In this document: in pieces, positions 24,469 to 34,449 of the stretch
Layout of the letters: the number at the start of each line of letters is the position of its first letter
How positions within the stretch are numbered: position 1 is the first letter of the stretch
Source: Methylobacterium hispanicum
GTDB taxonomy: Bacteria > Pseudomonadota > Alphaproteobacteria > Rhizobiales > Beijerinckiaceae
NCBI RefSeq assembly: GCF_022179285.1
Contig: NZ_BPQO01000018.1
Span: 62,001 to 126,000 of the forward strand
DNA length: 64,000 nucleotides
Reading direction: 5' to 3'
Notes under the pieces: model-generated
The model's database searches: none
What the model saw: only the letters and a program-made list of their open reading frames with translations
Told to the model about the DNA's origin: nothing
Made by a program: the position numbers and the translations under genes

Positions 24469-25254
24469 ATGAACGCCGCGCTCCTCGCCTCCCCCGTCAT
24501 CGGCGCCGCCTCGGCCGCGCCCGACTACCTCCTGGCGGTCGAGGCGCTCACCGTCTCCTTCGACGGGTTCAAGGCGGTCAACGACGTCTCGTTCTACGTC
24601 GATCCGGACGAGATCCGGGTGATCATCGGTCCGAACGGGGCCGGCAAGACCACCGTGCTCGACCTGATCTGCGGGCGCACGCGGGCGAGCGCCGGCTCGA
24701 TCCGCTACAAGGGCCAGGAGCTGACGCGGCTCTCCGAGAGCGCGATCGTCCAGGCGGGCGTGGGCCGCAAGTTCCAGACGCCGTCGATCTACGACGACCT
24801 CACGGTGTTCGAGAACCTGGAGATCTCCTATCCGCGCGGGCGCTCGGTGCTGGGCGCGCTGACCTTCCGGCGGGACGCCGCGGTGCGCGAGCGCATCCAC
24901 GAGATCGCCGAGACGATCTTCCTCAAGGACCACCTCGCGGAGCGCGCCGAGTTCCTGAGCCACGGCCAGAAGCAGTGGCTGGAGATCGGCATGCTGCTGA
25001 TCCAGGACCCGGAACTCCTGATGCTCGACGAGCCGGTGGCCGGGATGAGCGTGGGCGAGCGTGTGAAGACCGCCGAGCTCCTCAACCAGATCATCCGGGG
25101 CCGCTCGGTGCTGGTGATCGAGCACGACATGAAGTTCGTCGAGGACATCGCCCACCGGGTCACCGTGCTGCACCAGGGGCGGGTCCTCTCCGAGGGCTCG
25201 ATGGAGCGCGTCAAGAACGACCCCAAGGTGATCGAAGTCTATCTCGGCCATTAG
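24469..25254 (+). CDS. urtD: Urea/amide ABC transporter ATPase UrtD-like
   Basis: A 261-residue ATPase with Walker A GPNGAGKTT, signature LSHGQKQWLEIG (the LSHGQ variant is typical of UrtD) and Walker B LLMLDEPVAGMSVGER. It forms the ATPase pair with UrtE on UrtBC. The start follows urtC by 10 bp. Confidence 0.93.
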   Translation: MNAALLASPVIGAASAAPDYLLAVEALTVSFDGFKAVNDVSFYVDPDEIRVIIGPNGAGKTTVLDLICGRTRASAGSIRYKGQELTRLSESAIVQAGVGRKFQTPSIYDDLTVFENLEISYPRGRSVLGALTFRRDAAVRERIHEIAETIFLKDHLAERAEFLSHGQKQWLEIGMLLIQDPELLMLDEPVAGMSVGERVKTAELLNQIIRGRSVLVIEHDMKFVEDIAHRVTVLHQGRVLSEGSMERVKNDPKVIEVYLGH

Positions 25255-25265
25255 AGGAGCCGCAG

Positions 25266-26012
25266 ATGCTGCAGACCGTCCCCGCGCCGCCGCCTCCGGA
25301 CGTGAGGCCGACCGACCCCGCCATGCTGGCGATCCGCGGGCTCCACGCCGCCTACGGGCAGAGCGAGGTCCTGCACGGTCTCGACATCGCGGTGGCCCCC
25401 GGCGAGATCGTCGCGGTGATGGGCCGCAACGGCATGGGCAAGTCCACGCTCATGAAGACCCTGATGGGGATCCTGCCCGCGACCTTCGGCACGATCGCGG
25501 TCGACGGCCACGACGTCACAGGGCTCAAGAGCCACGCCCGCGTCGCCCGCGGCCTCGCCTACGTGCCGCAAGGGCGGATGATCTTCTCCACCATGACGGT
25601 GCAGGAGAACATCGAGACGGGCCTCACCGTCACGGGCGCGCGGCGGGTGCCCGAGGACCTCTACGCGATGTTCCCGGTGCTCCTCGAGATGAAGGGCCGG
25701 CGCGGGGGCAACCTCTCGGGCGGCCAGCAGCAGCAGCTCGCCATCGCGCGGGCGCTCGCGAGCCGGCCGAAGGTACTCCTCCTCGACGAGCCGACGGAGG
25801 GCATCCAGCCCTCGATCATCCGCGAGATGGGCCGCACCCTCAAGGCGATCCGCGACGCGCGCGGGCTCTCCATCGTCGTCTCCGAGCAGGTGCTGAGCTT
25901 CGCCCTCGACGTGGCCGACCGGGTGCTCGTCATCGAGAACGGCGCGATCGTCCACGAGAGCCCGCGCGCCGACATCGACGAGGCGCAGGTCGCCCGCTTC
26001 CTCTCGGTCTGA
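25266..26012 (+). CDS. urtE: Urea/amide ABC transporter ATPase UrtE-like
   Basis: A 248-residue LivF-type ATPase with Walker A GRNGMGKST, signature LSGGQQQQLAIARAL and Walker B VLLLDEPTEGIQPSI. ATG 25266 follows a GAGGAG site and gives a Pro-rich N-terminal tail. An internal ATG (MLAIRGLHAAYG) could also serve. A 90-bp gap separates it from fmdA. Confidence 0.92.
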   Translation: MLQTVPAPPPPDVRPTDPAMLAIRGLHAAYGQSEVLHGLDIAVAPGEIVAVMGRNGMGKSTLMKTLMGILPATFGTIAVDGHDVTGLKSHARVARGLAYVPQGRMIFSTMTVQENIETGLTVTGARRVPEDLYAMFPVLLEMKGRRGGNLSGGQQQQLAIARALASRPKVLLLDEPTEGIQPSIIREMGRTLKAIRDARGLSIVVSEQVLSFALDVADRVLVIENGAIVHESPRADIDEAQVARFLSV

Positions 26013-26102
26013 GAGGGCTGGGCCGGCCGACGGCGAAGTTCGCGCGCGCCCCGCGCGGAAAGGCGTCCGCCCCGGCGGACAGGGAGCTGGAGACGAGAGA
26101 AC

Positions 26103-27332
26103 ATGCCCGAGACGCTGATCAAGGTCGATCTGAGCCAGTCGGCCTACGACAACGACATGGTGCACAACCGCTGGCACCCGGACATCCCGATGGTCGCCAC
26201 CGTCAAGCCCGGGGCCGACTTCATCGTCGAGACCTACGACTGGACCGGCGGCTTCATCAAGAACAACGATTCCGCCGACGACGTGCGCGACATCGACCTC
26301 TCGATCGTGCATTTCCTCTCGGGTCCGATCGGCGTCGAGGGCGCCGAGCCCGGCGACCTCCTGGTGGTCGACCTCCTCGACATCGGCGCCAAGCCCGAGA
26401 GCCAGTGGGGCTTCAACGGCTTCTTCTCGAAGAAGAACGGCGGCGGCTTCCTCACCGAGCACTTCCCGCAGGCCCAGAAGTCGATCTGGGACTTCGAGGG
26501 GATGTTCACCAAGTCCCGCCACATCCCGGGCGTGCGCTTCCCCGGCCTGATCCATCCCGGCCTGATCGGCTGCCTGCCCGACCCGAAGCTGCTCGCGACC
26601 TGGAACGAGCGCGAGATCGCCTTCGTCAACACCGATCCGGAGCGGGTGCCGGCGCTCGGCACCGTGCCGTTCGGGCCGACCGCCCATATGGGCCGGCTCA
26701 CGGGCGAGGCGCGGGACAAGGCGGCGGCCGAGGGCGCCCGTACCGTGCCGCCGCGCGAGCACGGCGGCAATTGCGACATCAAGGACCTGTCGCGCGGTTC
26801 GAAGATCTACTTCCCGGTCTACGTGCCGGGCGCCGGCCTCTCGATGGGCGACCTCCATTTCAGCCAGGGCGACGGCGAGATCACCTTCTGCGGCGCCATC
26901 GAGATGGCGGGCTGGGTCCATCTCAAGGTCGACCTGATCAAGGACGGCATGGCCAAGTACGGGATCAAGAACCCGATCTTCAAGCCGTCGCCGATCACGC
27001 CGCAATACGACGACTACCTGATCTTCGAGGGCATCTCGGTCGACGAGTGGGGCAAGCAGCACTACCTCGACGTCCACGTCGCCTACCGGCAGGCCTGCCT
27101 CAACGCGATCGAGTACCTGAAGAAGTTCGGCTATTCCGGCGCGCAGGCCTACTCGATCCTCGGCACCGCGCCGGTCCAGGGCCACATCTCGGGCGTGGTC
27201 GACATCCCGAACGCCTGCGCGACGCTCTGGATCCCGACGAAGATCTTCGAGTTCGACATCAATCCGAGCGCCGCCGGGCCGACGAAGTTCCTCGACGGCT
27301 CGATCCAGATGCCGCTCTCGCCGGATCTCTGA
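26103..27332 (+). CDS. fmdA: Formamidase (acetamidase/formamidase family)
   Basis: A 409-residue cytoplasmic hydrolase of the FmdA_AmdA family, close to the length of Methylophilus FmdA. It turns formamide into formate and ammonia; some members also cut acetamide. Family blocks include TVKPGADFIVETYDWTGG, GVRFPGLIHPGLIGCLPD, PREHGGNCDIKDLSRGS and YSILGTAPVQGHISGVVDIP. Placed directly after the transporter, so uptake and hydrolysis are linked. Formate can feed C1 metabolism and ammonia can feed nitrogen assimilation. Confidence 0.94.
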   Translation: MPETLIKVDLSQSAYDNDMVHNRWHPDIPMVATVKPGADFIVETYDWTGGFIKNNDSADDVRDIDLSIVHFLSGPIGVEGAEPGDLLVVDLLDIGAKPESQWGFNGFFSKKNGGGFLTEHFPQAQKSIWDFEGMFTKSRHIPGVRFPGLIHPGLIGCLPDPKLLATWNEREIAFVNTDPERVPALGTVPFGPTAHMGRLTGEARDKAAAEGARTVPPREHGGNCDIKDLSRGSKIYFPVYVPGAGLSMGDLHFSQGDGEITFCGAIEMAGWVHLKVDLIKDGMAKYGIKNPIFKPSPITPQYDDYLIFEGISVDEWGKQHYLDVHVAYRQACLNAIEYLKKFGYSGAQAYSILGTAPVQGHISGVVDIPNACATLWIPTKIFEFDINPSAAGPTKFLDGSIQMPLSPDL

Positions 27333-27334
27333 TC

Positions 27335-27652
27335 ATGCCGGTCTACGACTACGCCTGCGCAGCCTGCGGCCCGTTCACGGTGATGCGGCCGATGGCCGAG
27401 TTCCAGCACCCGCACGACTGCCCCGGATGCGGGGCGGCCTGTCGCCGGGCCTTCCTCACCGCGCCGCGCCTCTCGGGGCTCGATCCGGCGTTGAAGGCCG
27501 CCCACGCCACCAACGAGCGCAGCCGCCACGCGCCGCGGCGCTCGGGTGGGCACGGGGCGGGCTGCGGCTGCTGCACGCCGCGGAAGACGGCGTCCCCGCC
27601 CGCGGCGGCCAAGAGCTTCCCGAACGCGCGGCCCTGGATGATCAGCCACTGA
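27335..27652 (+). CDS. fmdB: FmdB-family zinc-ribbon protein
   Basis: A 105-residue protein two bases after the fmdA stop. The N-terminus MPVYDYACAACGPFTVMRPM with CPGCGAACRRAF gives the FmdB/CxxC_CXXC zinc ribbon. The C-terminal half is basic with a CGCC cluster (GAGCGCCTPRKT). In Methylophilus, FmdB was proposed to regulate formamidase. Its biochemical role is not settled. Confidence 0.9.
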   Translation: MPVYDYACAACGPFTVMRPMAEFQHPHDCPGCGAACRRAFLTAPRLSGLDPALKAAHATNERSRHAPRRSGGHGAGCGCCTPRKTASPPAAAKSFPNARPWMISH

Positions 27653-27726
27653 CGCCGCCACCCCCCTCCCGTTCCGCCGCGGAGCGGGAGGAGGCGCGCG
27701 GCCATGAGATGGGGAGGAGCGACACC

Positions 27727-28776
27727 ATGATCCACGGAGACATCTCGTCCAGCCAGGACAGCGTCGGCGTCGCCGTCGTGAACTACACGATGCCCCGCCT
27801 GCACACGCGGGCCGAGGTCTTGGAGAACGCCCGGGCGATCGGCCGGATGATCGTCGGCATGAAGTCGGGCCTGCCCGGGCTCGACCTCGTGATCTTCCCC
27901 GAATACTCGACGCACGGGATCATGTACGACGCCGCGGAGATGTACGAGACCGCCTCGGCCATCCCGGGGGCCGAAACCGAGATCTTCGCCGCCGCCTGCC
28001 GGGAGGCTAAGGTCTGGGGCGTGTTCTCGCTGACCGGCGAGCGCCACGAGGAGCACCCCCGCAAGGCGCCCTACAACACCCTGATCCTGATGAACGACCA
28101 GGGCGAGATCGTGCAGAAGTATCGCAAGATCATGCCCTGGACGCCGATCGAGGGCTGGTATCCGGGCGATCGGACCTACGTCTCGGACGGTCCCAAGGGA
28201 CTGAAGGTCAGCCTGATCATCTGCGACGACGGCAACTATCCCGAGATCTGGCGCGACTGCGCCATGCGCGGGGCCGAGCTGATCGTCCGCTGCCAGGGCT
28301 ACATGTATCCGGCCAAGGAGCAGCAGATCGTCATCTCGAAGGCGATGGCCTTCGCCAACAACACCTACGTGGCGGTGGCCAACGCGGCCGGCTTCGACGG
28401 CGTCTACACCTATTTCGGCCATTCGGCGCTGATCGGCTTCGACGGGCGCACGCTCGGCGAGTGCGGCGAGGAGGCGATGGGCATCCAGTACGCGGCCCTG
28501 TCGAAGTTCCTGATCCGCGACTTCCGGGCCCATGGCCAGTCCGAGAACCACCTCTTCAAGCTGCTGCACCGCGGCTATACGGGCATGATCAACTCGAAGG
28601 AAAATCGGCACGGGATGTCGGATTGCCCTTACGACTTCTACCGGCGCTGGATCGAGGATCCCGACGGCACCCGCGAAGCGGTGCGAGCCATCACCCGTCG
28701 GAGCGTCGGCACGGAGGAATGCCCGATCGCGGGCATCCCCTTCATCGGCCAGGGTGAAGCGCCGCCCGACCCCTGA
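27727..28776 (+). CDS. amiE: Aliphatic amidase
   Basis: A 349-residue nitrilase-superfamily amidase that hydrolyses short aliphatic amides to acid and ammonia. The N-terminus MIHGDISSSQDSVGVAVVNY is typical of AmiE. The catalytic triad falls at the Pseudomonas AmiE positions: Glu59 (IFPEY), Lys134 (KYRKIMPW) and Cys166 (LIICDDGNYPE). ATG 27727 is preceded by GGGGAGGAG. With fmdA in the same operon the cell covers formamide plus acetamide or propionamide. Confidence 0.94.
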   Translation: MIHGDISSSQDSVGVAVVNYTMPRLHTRAEVLENARAIGRMIVGMKSGLPGLDLVIFPEYSTHGIMYDAAEMYETASAIPGAETEIFAAACREAKVWGVFSLTGERHEEHPRKAPYNTLILMNDQGEIVQKYRKIMPWTPIEGWYPGDRTYVSDGPKGLKVSLIICDDGNYPEIWRDCAMRGAELIVRCQGYMYPAKEQQIVISKAMAFANNTYVAVANAAGFDGVYTYFGHSALIGFDGRTLGECGEEAMGIQYAALSKFLIRDFRAHGQSENHLFKLLHRGYTGMINSKENRHGMSDCPYDFYRRWIEDPDGTREAVRAITRRSVGTEECPIAGIPFIGQGEAPPDP

Positions 28777-29341
28777 TACGGCCCCCGGTCGATCGGTTCG
28801 GCCGCGTGCGGCGAACCGCGCCGGGCCCCCTCTCCCATAGGGCAGGGCGATCGCATATGGCGGGCCCCCTTCCTCGGCTCGCACCTGAACCGCACCGCGC
28901 CCCCTCTCCCGTGCGGGAGAGGGTTGGGGTGAGGGATGAGAACTCTACGGACATGACGCGACGCCACCGAGCGGGCCTGCTACGCCCCATCCTGACAGTT
29001 CTCGTCCCTCATCCTGTCCCTCTCCCGCACGGGAGAGGGGACCCGCGCCCTATCCGCCTCGGGGCTCGGCCGGCATATGCGATCGCCCTGCCCATAGGGA
29101 GAGGGTCGGGGTGAGGGGTATGACCTTACAGGACTGAGCACGGCATCGACGCGCGTTCGGGGCCGCGTCTCGTTCGGAAACCTCATACCCCTCACCCGGC
29201 TTTCTGCGAAAGCAGACCTCTCCCTATGGGAGAGGGGACCCGCGCTTCGTCCTCAGACGATGCGTCAGACCGAACCAGACAATCGGACATGGCATGACCC
29301 GCCAGCCCTGAAGCATCGTCCCGACAGGTGGGTGCCGAGGG
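28775..29341. repeat. Large inverted-repeat element and palindromes after amiE
   Basis: A 565-bp stretch with no gene. An inverted repeat spans about 28832-29103. Its outer arms carry cagggcgatcgcatatg and the reverse catatgcgatcgccctg; its inner arms carry cccctctcccgtgcgggag (28901-28923 and 29017-29040). A second arm pair around about 29088-29240 (gagggt...ggggtgaggggtatgac / tcatacccctcaccc) partly overlaps. A copy of the 397-471 repeat sits inverted at 28775-28845. The same architecture occurs at 44185-44473. It looks like a BIME or MITE-like family. Confidence 0.75.
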
Positions 29342-30124
29342 TCAGGCCCGATCGAGAAATCCGAGGAGGGTCCTGGTCACGGTCTCGGCGCGCGTCACGC
29401 TGTGGGCGTGGCCGCCATCGGGCATGAGGTCGAGCCGCGCGTTCGGCAGCCCCGCGGCAAGCCGCTCCGAGGCGGTGTAGGGCACCAGCACGTCGTCGCG
29501 CGCGGCCATCACCAGCGTCTCGTGGGAGATAGCGCCGAGGCGGCCCGTCAGATCGAAGGTCTCCAGGGCGGCGATGCGCGCCAGAACGGTGTCGGCCCCG
29601 GGGAAATGCGCCAGGGCGTGCGCCTCGTCCGCCGCCAAGCGCTCCCCTTCAGCCGAGATCCAGGGCGCCGGATACAGGAAGATCGCTTGCGCCCGGACGA
29701 AGGCCTCGGGACCGGCCCGCGTCAGCAGCGCCTTGCGGGCCGCGAAGCAGCGCCGGGTCGCCGGGTCCATCACGTCCCAGCCGTTGATCACGACGATGCG
29801 CCCGACCCGCCCGGGGCAGGCGAGCGCGAGTTGCAGCGCGATCAACCCGCCGAGCGCGTGCCCGACGATGTCGGCCGTCTCCACATCGAGACGGTCGAGG
29901 AGGGCGCGCACGTCCTCGGCCATGGCCGGAATGTCGTGGCCGGGCTCCAGCGGTCCGGCCGAACGGCCGGTCCCGCGATGATCGTAGGCGACGACGCGGA
30001 AGCGCTCGGCGAGGGCCGGGATCTGCGGCGCGAAGTAGCCGGCCGATCCGCCGAGCCCCGGCGAGAGCAGGACGGTCCGGCCCTCGGCCCGGCCGTGGAT
30101 CTCGTGGTGAACCGGCGCGATCAT
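29342..30124 (-). CDS. rutD: Alpha/beta hydrolase of the pyrimidine pathway (RutD-like)
   Basis: A 260-residue alpha/beta hydrolase: oxyanion region SPGLGGSAGYF, a nucleophile-elbow-like GHALGG and the catalytic His in DGGHAHSV. The elbow residue is Ala (GHALGG), not Ser, as I recall also for RutD-type proteins, which were proposed to speed aminoacrylate hydrolysis. The last gene of rutABCD, five bases after rutC. Confidence 0.88.
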   Translation of the reverse strand: MIAPVHHEIHGRAEGRTVLLSPGLGGSAGYFAPQIPALAERFRVVAYDHRGTGRSAGPLEPGHDIPAMAEDVRALLDRLDVETADIVGHALGGLIALQLALACPGRVGRIVVINGWDVMDPATRRCFAARKALLTRAGPEAFVRAQAIFLYPAPWISAEGERLAADEAHALAHFPGADTVLARIAALETFDLTGRLGAISHETLVMAARDDVLVPYTASERLAAGLPNARLDLMPDGGHAHSVTRAETVTRTLLGFLDRA

Positions 30125-30128
30125 CCGC

Positions 30129-30533
30129 TCAGGCAGCCCCTCGGCCAGCCGTCCCGAGATGCGCGACCGAGGCGATCTCGACCAGCGCCTCGGGCTTCAC
30201 CAACCCGCACTGGATACAGTAGCGCGCCGGCTTCTCGCCCGGAAAGTACGCCCCGTAGACCGCGTTGATCGCGGCGTAATCGGCCCAATCTTTCAGGAAG
30301 ACGTGGTTGAAGGTGACGTCGTCCATGCTGCCGCCCGCGGCCTCGACGACGCCCTTGATCGTCTCCAGCACGTGGCGGGTCTGCGCGCCCGCATCACCCA
30401 CATGCACGACGTTGGCCTCGGCATCGAGCGGCAGGGTGCCCGAGACGTAGAGCACGCCGTCGGCCAGCGTTCCGGGCACGTAGGGCGCGAGCGGCTTGCC
30501 GGTGCCGGGCGGGATCACTGCGGTCTTCGGCAT
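30129..30533 (-). CDS. rutC: RidA-family aminoacrylate deaminase/peracid protein RutC
   Basis: A 134-residue protein of the YjgF/RidA fold (PYVPGTLADGVLYVSGTLPLD, VFLKDWADYAAINAVYGAYF, PARYCIQCGLVKPEALVEI). In the Rut pathway it acts on 3-aminoacrylate-related products of ring opening. Length and position between rutB and rutD fix the assignment. Confidence 0.92.
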   Translation of the reverse strand: MPKTAVIPPGTGKPLAPYVPGTLADGVLYVSGTLPLDAEANVVHVGDAGAQTRHVLETIKGVVEAAGGSMDDVTFNHVFLKDWADYAAINAVYGAYFPGEKPARYCIQCGLVKPEALVEIASVAHLGTAGRGAA

Positions 30534-30551
30534 GGTCTCACGTTTCCCTGT

Positions 30552-31300
30552 TCAGGCCCGTTCGGCCGCGCGGCTCGGTTCCGCAGCGAGCGCCGCCGTC
30601 AGGGCCTCGACGTCGGAGACCCAGCCGAAGAACGTCTCGATGTTGCGGAGCGCGCCCTCCTGCAGGCTCGGCGGCCCGGCCTGGTGGGTGGCGTCGGCGA
30701 GCACGATGCCGAAATACTCGCGGTGGTAGCCGTCGCGCAGGGTCGATTCCACGCAGACATTGGTGGCGATGCCGGTGAAGATCAGGCTGCGGATGCCGCG
30801 CGCCCGGAGCATGCTGTCGAGCGGGGTGTTGTAGAAGCCGCTGTAGCGGGGCTTGGGCAGGACGATGTCGCCCGGCTCCGGCCTCAGCGCATCGACCAGT
30901 TCATAGTCCCAGCTCCCCTTGGCCAGCAGCCGCTGGTTCATCTCGGGGCGCCGCCGCATAGTCTTGAGCGCGTTCGACTTGTGCCAGTTCGGCGAGCCCG
31001 GGCCGCCCGCCTCGACGTAGTCGGCGTCCCAGCCGTTCTGGAACCAGATCACCAAGATGCCGGCCGCGCGCGCGGCGGCGACGGCCTGGGCGATCCGCTC
31101 GATCACGGGCCCGGTCGCCGAGACGTCGAAGCCGGCGAGATCGAGATACCCCCCCGCGCTGGCGTAGGCGTTCTGCATGTCGACCACGATGAGCGCGCTC
31201 ATGGCCGGATCGAGGGCGATCGGCTCAGGGCGCGCGGGGAGGACCACGCCGCCGTAGCGGCCCGCCGGGTCGCGGTATCCGGCCGGTGCCTCGTCCCCCA

Positions 31301-31301
<1 letters not shown>
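30552..31301 (-). CDS. rutB: Ureidoacrylate amidohydrolase RutB
   Basis: A 249-residue isochorismatase-fold cysteine hydrolase that cleaves ureidoacrylate, releasing carbamate and aminoacrylate. Catalytic elements are Asp in ALIVVDMQNAY, Lys in VLPKPRYSGF and Cys in IATNVCVESTLRDG. ATG 31301 shares one base with the rutA stop (TGATG), so the two are translationally coupled. Confidence 0.93.
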
Positions 31302-32410
<1,109 letters not shown>

Positions 32411-32463
32411 AGTCACCTCGTGCAGCGCAGGAGCCGTCCGAAGACTTGTCCCATCGAGTAAGG

Positions 32464-32488
32464 TTGGCCAATCGAGCCGGGTGGTCAA
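32464..32488 (-). promoter_or_regulatory. Possible operator upstream of rutA (weak)
   Basis: On the minus strand TTGACCA and TGGCCAA face each other with 11 bases between. The halves resemble the RutR consensus TTGACCA/TGGTCAA, but the RutR spacer is 2 bases, so the match is poor. The region of 167 bp between the permease stop and rutA otherwise shows nothing clear. Confidence 0.25.
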
Positions 32489-32577
32489 ACGTCAAATCGC
32501 GGCGCTCGGCCATTTGCACAAACTCTCCGCGGGCTGCCCGCGGGATAGGCGGGGCCTGCCCGCGCGCGCGGCGAGAC

Positions 32578-33468
32578 TCACCCGAGCCGCAGCCCCCGCC
32601 TGGCCCTGCGCCGCTGCAGGTACAGGCTGGCGCCGAGCGCCGCGGCGATCACCGCGAGGGAGAGGCCGGTGGTGAGTGTGCCGAGCGCGTAGATCTCCGG
32701 CGTCGTCACGGTGGTGGTCAGGCCCTGCAATTCCAGCGGCAGGGTGTTGCGGCCGCCGATGGCCTGGCTGGTGCGGGCGAGCTCGTCGAAGGACAGGGTG
32801 AAGCCGAACAGCGCGACGCCGACGAGCGAGGGCCCGAGGATCGGCACCACGACGTGGCGCAGGGTCTGGGCGCCCGTGGCGCCGAGGTCGCGGGCGGCCT
32901 CCTCGTAGGCCGGGTCGAAGCGGTTGAAGACCGCGAACATGATCAGGAGGCCGAAGGGCAGCGTCCAGGTGAGATGGGCGCCGAGCGCCGAGGTGTAGAG
33001 CCCCATCAGCGTGCCATGCTCCTGCAGCCAGCCCCAGCCGGTTTCGGCAGCCAGCCACTTCACCGCGTCGTCGAGGAGCCGGAACTCCAACCCGATGCCG
33101 AGCGAGACCACGATGGAGGGCACGATCAGGCTCGCCACCGCGACCGTGAACAGCGCGCCCTCGCCGGCGAAGCGCTTGCGGAAGGCCAACCCTGCAAAGA
33201 ACGCGATCCCGACGGTGAGCCCCATCACCACGAGGCCGAGGCGGAGCGAGCGCCAGAGCGCGCCCCAGATGTCGACGATGCCGGAGCCCGCCCAGAGCTT
33301 GCCGAACCAGTGCGTCGAGACCCCGTTCATCGGGAAGGTCAGGCCGCCCTGCGGGCCCTGGAAGCTGAGGACCAGGATGGTCAGCGTCGGCCCGTACAGG
33401 AAGGCGACGAACAGGGCGAAGAAGGCCGCAAGCGCGTAGAAGGCGGGGGTGCGGGGCCGGTCGGTCAT
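32578..33468 (-). CDS. ABC transporter permease, PotC/spermidine type
   Basis: A 296-residue permease with six helices and the EAA loop EEAARDLGATGAQTLRHVVVP. ATG 33468 lies just after the first permease stop. It is second of the permease pair of a polyamine/opine-type ABC importer; because the operon continues into rutABCD, the substrate may be a pyrimidine or its degradation product. That assignment is inference. Confidence 0.88.
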   Translation of the reverse strand: MTDRPRTPAFYALAAFFALFVAFLYGPTLTILVLSFQGPQGGLTFPMNGVSTHWFGKLWAGSGIVDIWGALWRSLRLGLVVMGLTVGIAFFAGLAFRKRFAGEGALFTVAVASLIVPSIVVSLGIGLEFRLLDDAVKWLAAETGWGWLQEHGTLMGLYTSALGAHLTWTLPFGLLIMFAVFNRFDPAYEEAARDLGATGAQTLRHVVVPILGPSLVGVALFGFTLSFDELARTSQAIGGRNTLPLELQGLTTTVTTPEIYALGTLTTGLSLAVIAAALGASLYLQRRRARRGLRLG

Positions 33469-33473
33469 CTGGC

Positions 33474-34418
33474 TCACAGCTCCTTGCGCAGGTCGATGAG
33501 CCGCGTCATCGCGACGATCATCAGCATCACGGCGCCGAGCAGCACCGCGGCGTTCGCGGCCGCCGCGGGCAGCTGGAGCGCCGACATCTGCACCTGGATG
33601 ATCTTGCCGACCGAGGCGATCTGCTGGCCGCCCATGACGCCGACGGTGACGAAGTCGCCCATCACCAGCGTGATCACGAAGATCGACCCGATGGCGATGC
33701 CGGGTTTCGCGAGCGGGATCACCACGTTCCACAGGGTCTGCCAGCCGGTGGCGCCGGCGTCGTAGGCCGCCTCGATCAGCGCGCGGTCGATGCGCGCCAT
33801 GCTGTTGAAGATCGGCACGATCATGAAGACCGTGTTGAGGTGCACGAAGGCCAGCACCACCGCGAAGTCGGAGTAGAGCAGCCCCTCGATCGGCCGCGCG
33901 ATCAGCCCCAGCCCCATCAGCGTGTCGTTGACGAGGCCGTTGCGGCCGAGCAGCGGGATCCACGAGATCATCCGAATCACGTTCGAGGTCCAGAACGGGA
34001 TGGTGCAGACGAGGAACAGCACCATCTGAACGTTGCGCGAGCGGACGTGGAAGGCGACGAAATACGCCACCGTGAAGCCGATCAGCAGGGTGAAGACCCA
34101 GGTGAGCGCGCAGAACTTCAGCGTCGAGAGGTAGGTCCGCAGGGTCGTGCAGGCGTTGCCCGTGTCGAGGCAGCCCTCGAACACGTCGACGTAGTTCTGC
34201 AGCGTGAAGGCGGGGATGATCTCGTACTCGTTGTACTCCCAGAAGCTGACCATCAGGGTCAGGAGGAGCGGCACGAGGAAGAAGAACCCGAAGACCAGCG
34301 CCATCGGCGCCGCCTGGACGTAGGCCAGCGCCCGCCGTCGTCGGGTCTTCGCGGCAAGGCTCGCGGCGGCCGGCGCGATGGGCGCGTCCGCGAGGGCGGG
34401 CAGGGCGGCCTCGGTCAT
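33474..34418 (-). CDS. ABC transporter permease, PotB/spermidine type
   Basis: A 314-residue permease with six helices, including VFGFFFLVPLLLTLMVSFWE, and the EAA loop EAAYDAGATGWQTLWNVVIP. ATG 34418 (MTEAALPAL) follows a GGAG site; an in-frame start seven codons upstream is less likely. The partner permease starts five bases after its stop. Confidence 0.88.
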   Translation of the reverse strand: MTEAALPALADAPIAPAAASLAAKTRRRRALAYVQAAPMALVFGFFFLVPLLLTLMVSFWEYNEYEIIPAFTLQNYVDVFEGCLDTGNACTTLRTYLSTLKFCALTWVFTLLIGFTVAYFVAFHVRSRNVQMVLFLVCTIPFWTSNVIRMISWIPLLGRNGLVNDTLMGLGLIARPIEGLLYSDFAVVLAFVHLNTVFMIVPIFNSMARIDRALIEAAYDAGATGWQTLWNVVIPLAKPGIAIGSIFVITLVMGDFVTVGVMGGQQIASVGKIIQVQMSALQLPAAAANAAVLLGAVMLMIVAMTRLIDLRKEL

Positions 34419-34449
34419 GGCTCCGCCCCCGCGGGACACCGGGGCGCCC

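Noticed and set aside
32464..32488. A true RutR operator
   Set aside because: Half-sites resemble RutR boxes but the spacer is 11 instead of 2 bases; kept only as a weak candidate site.
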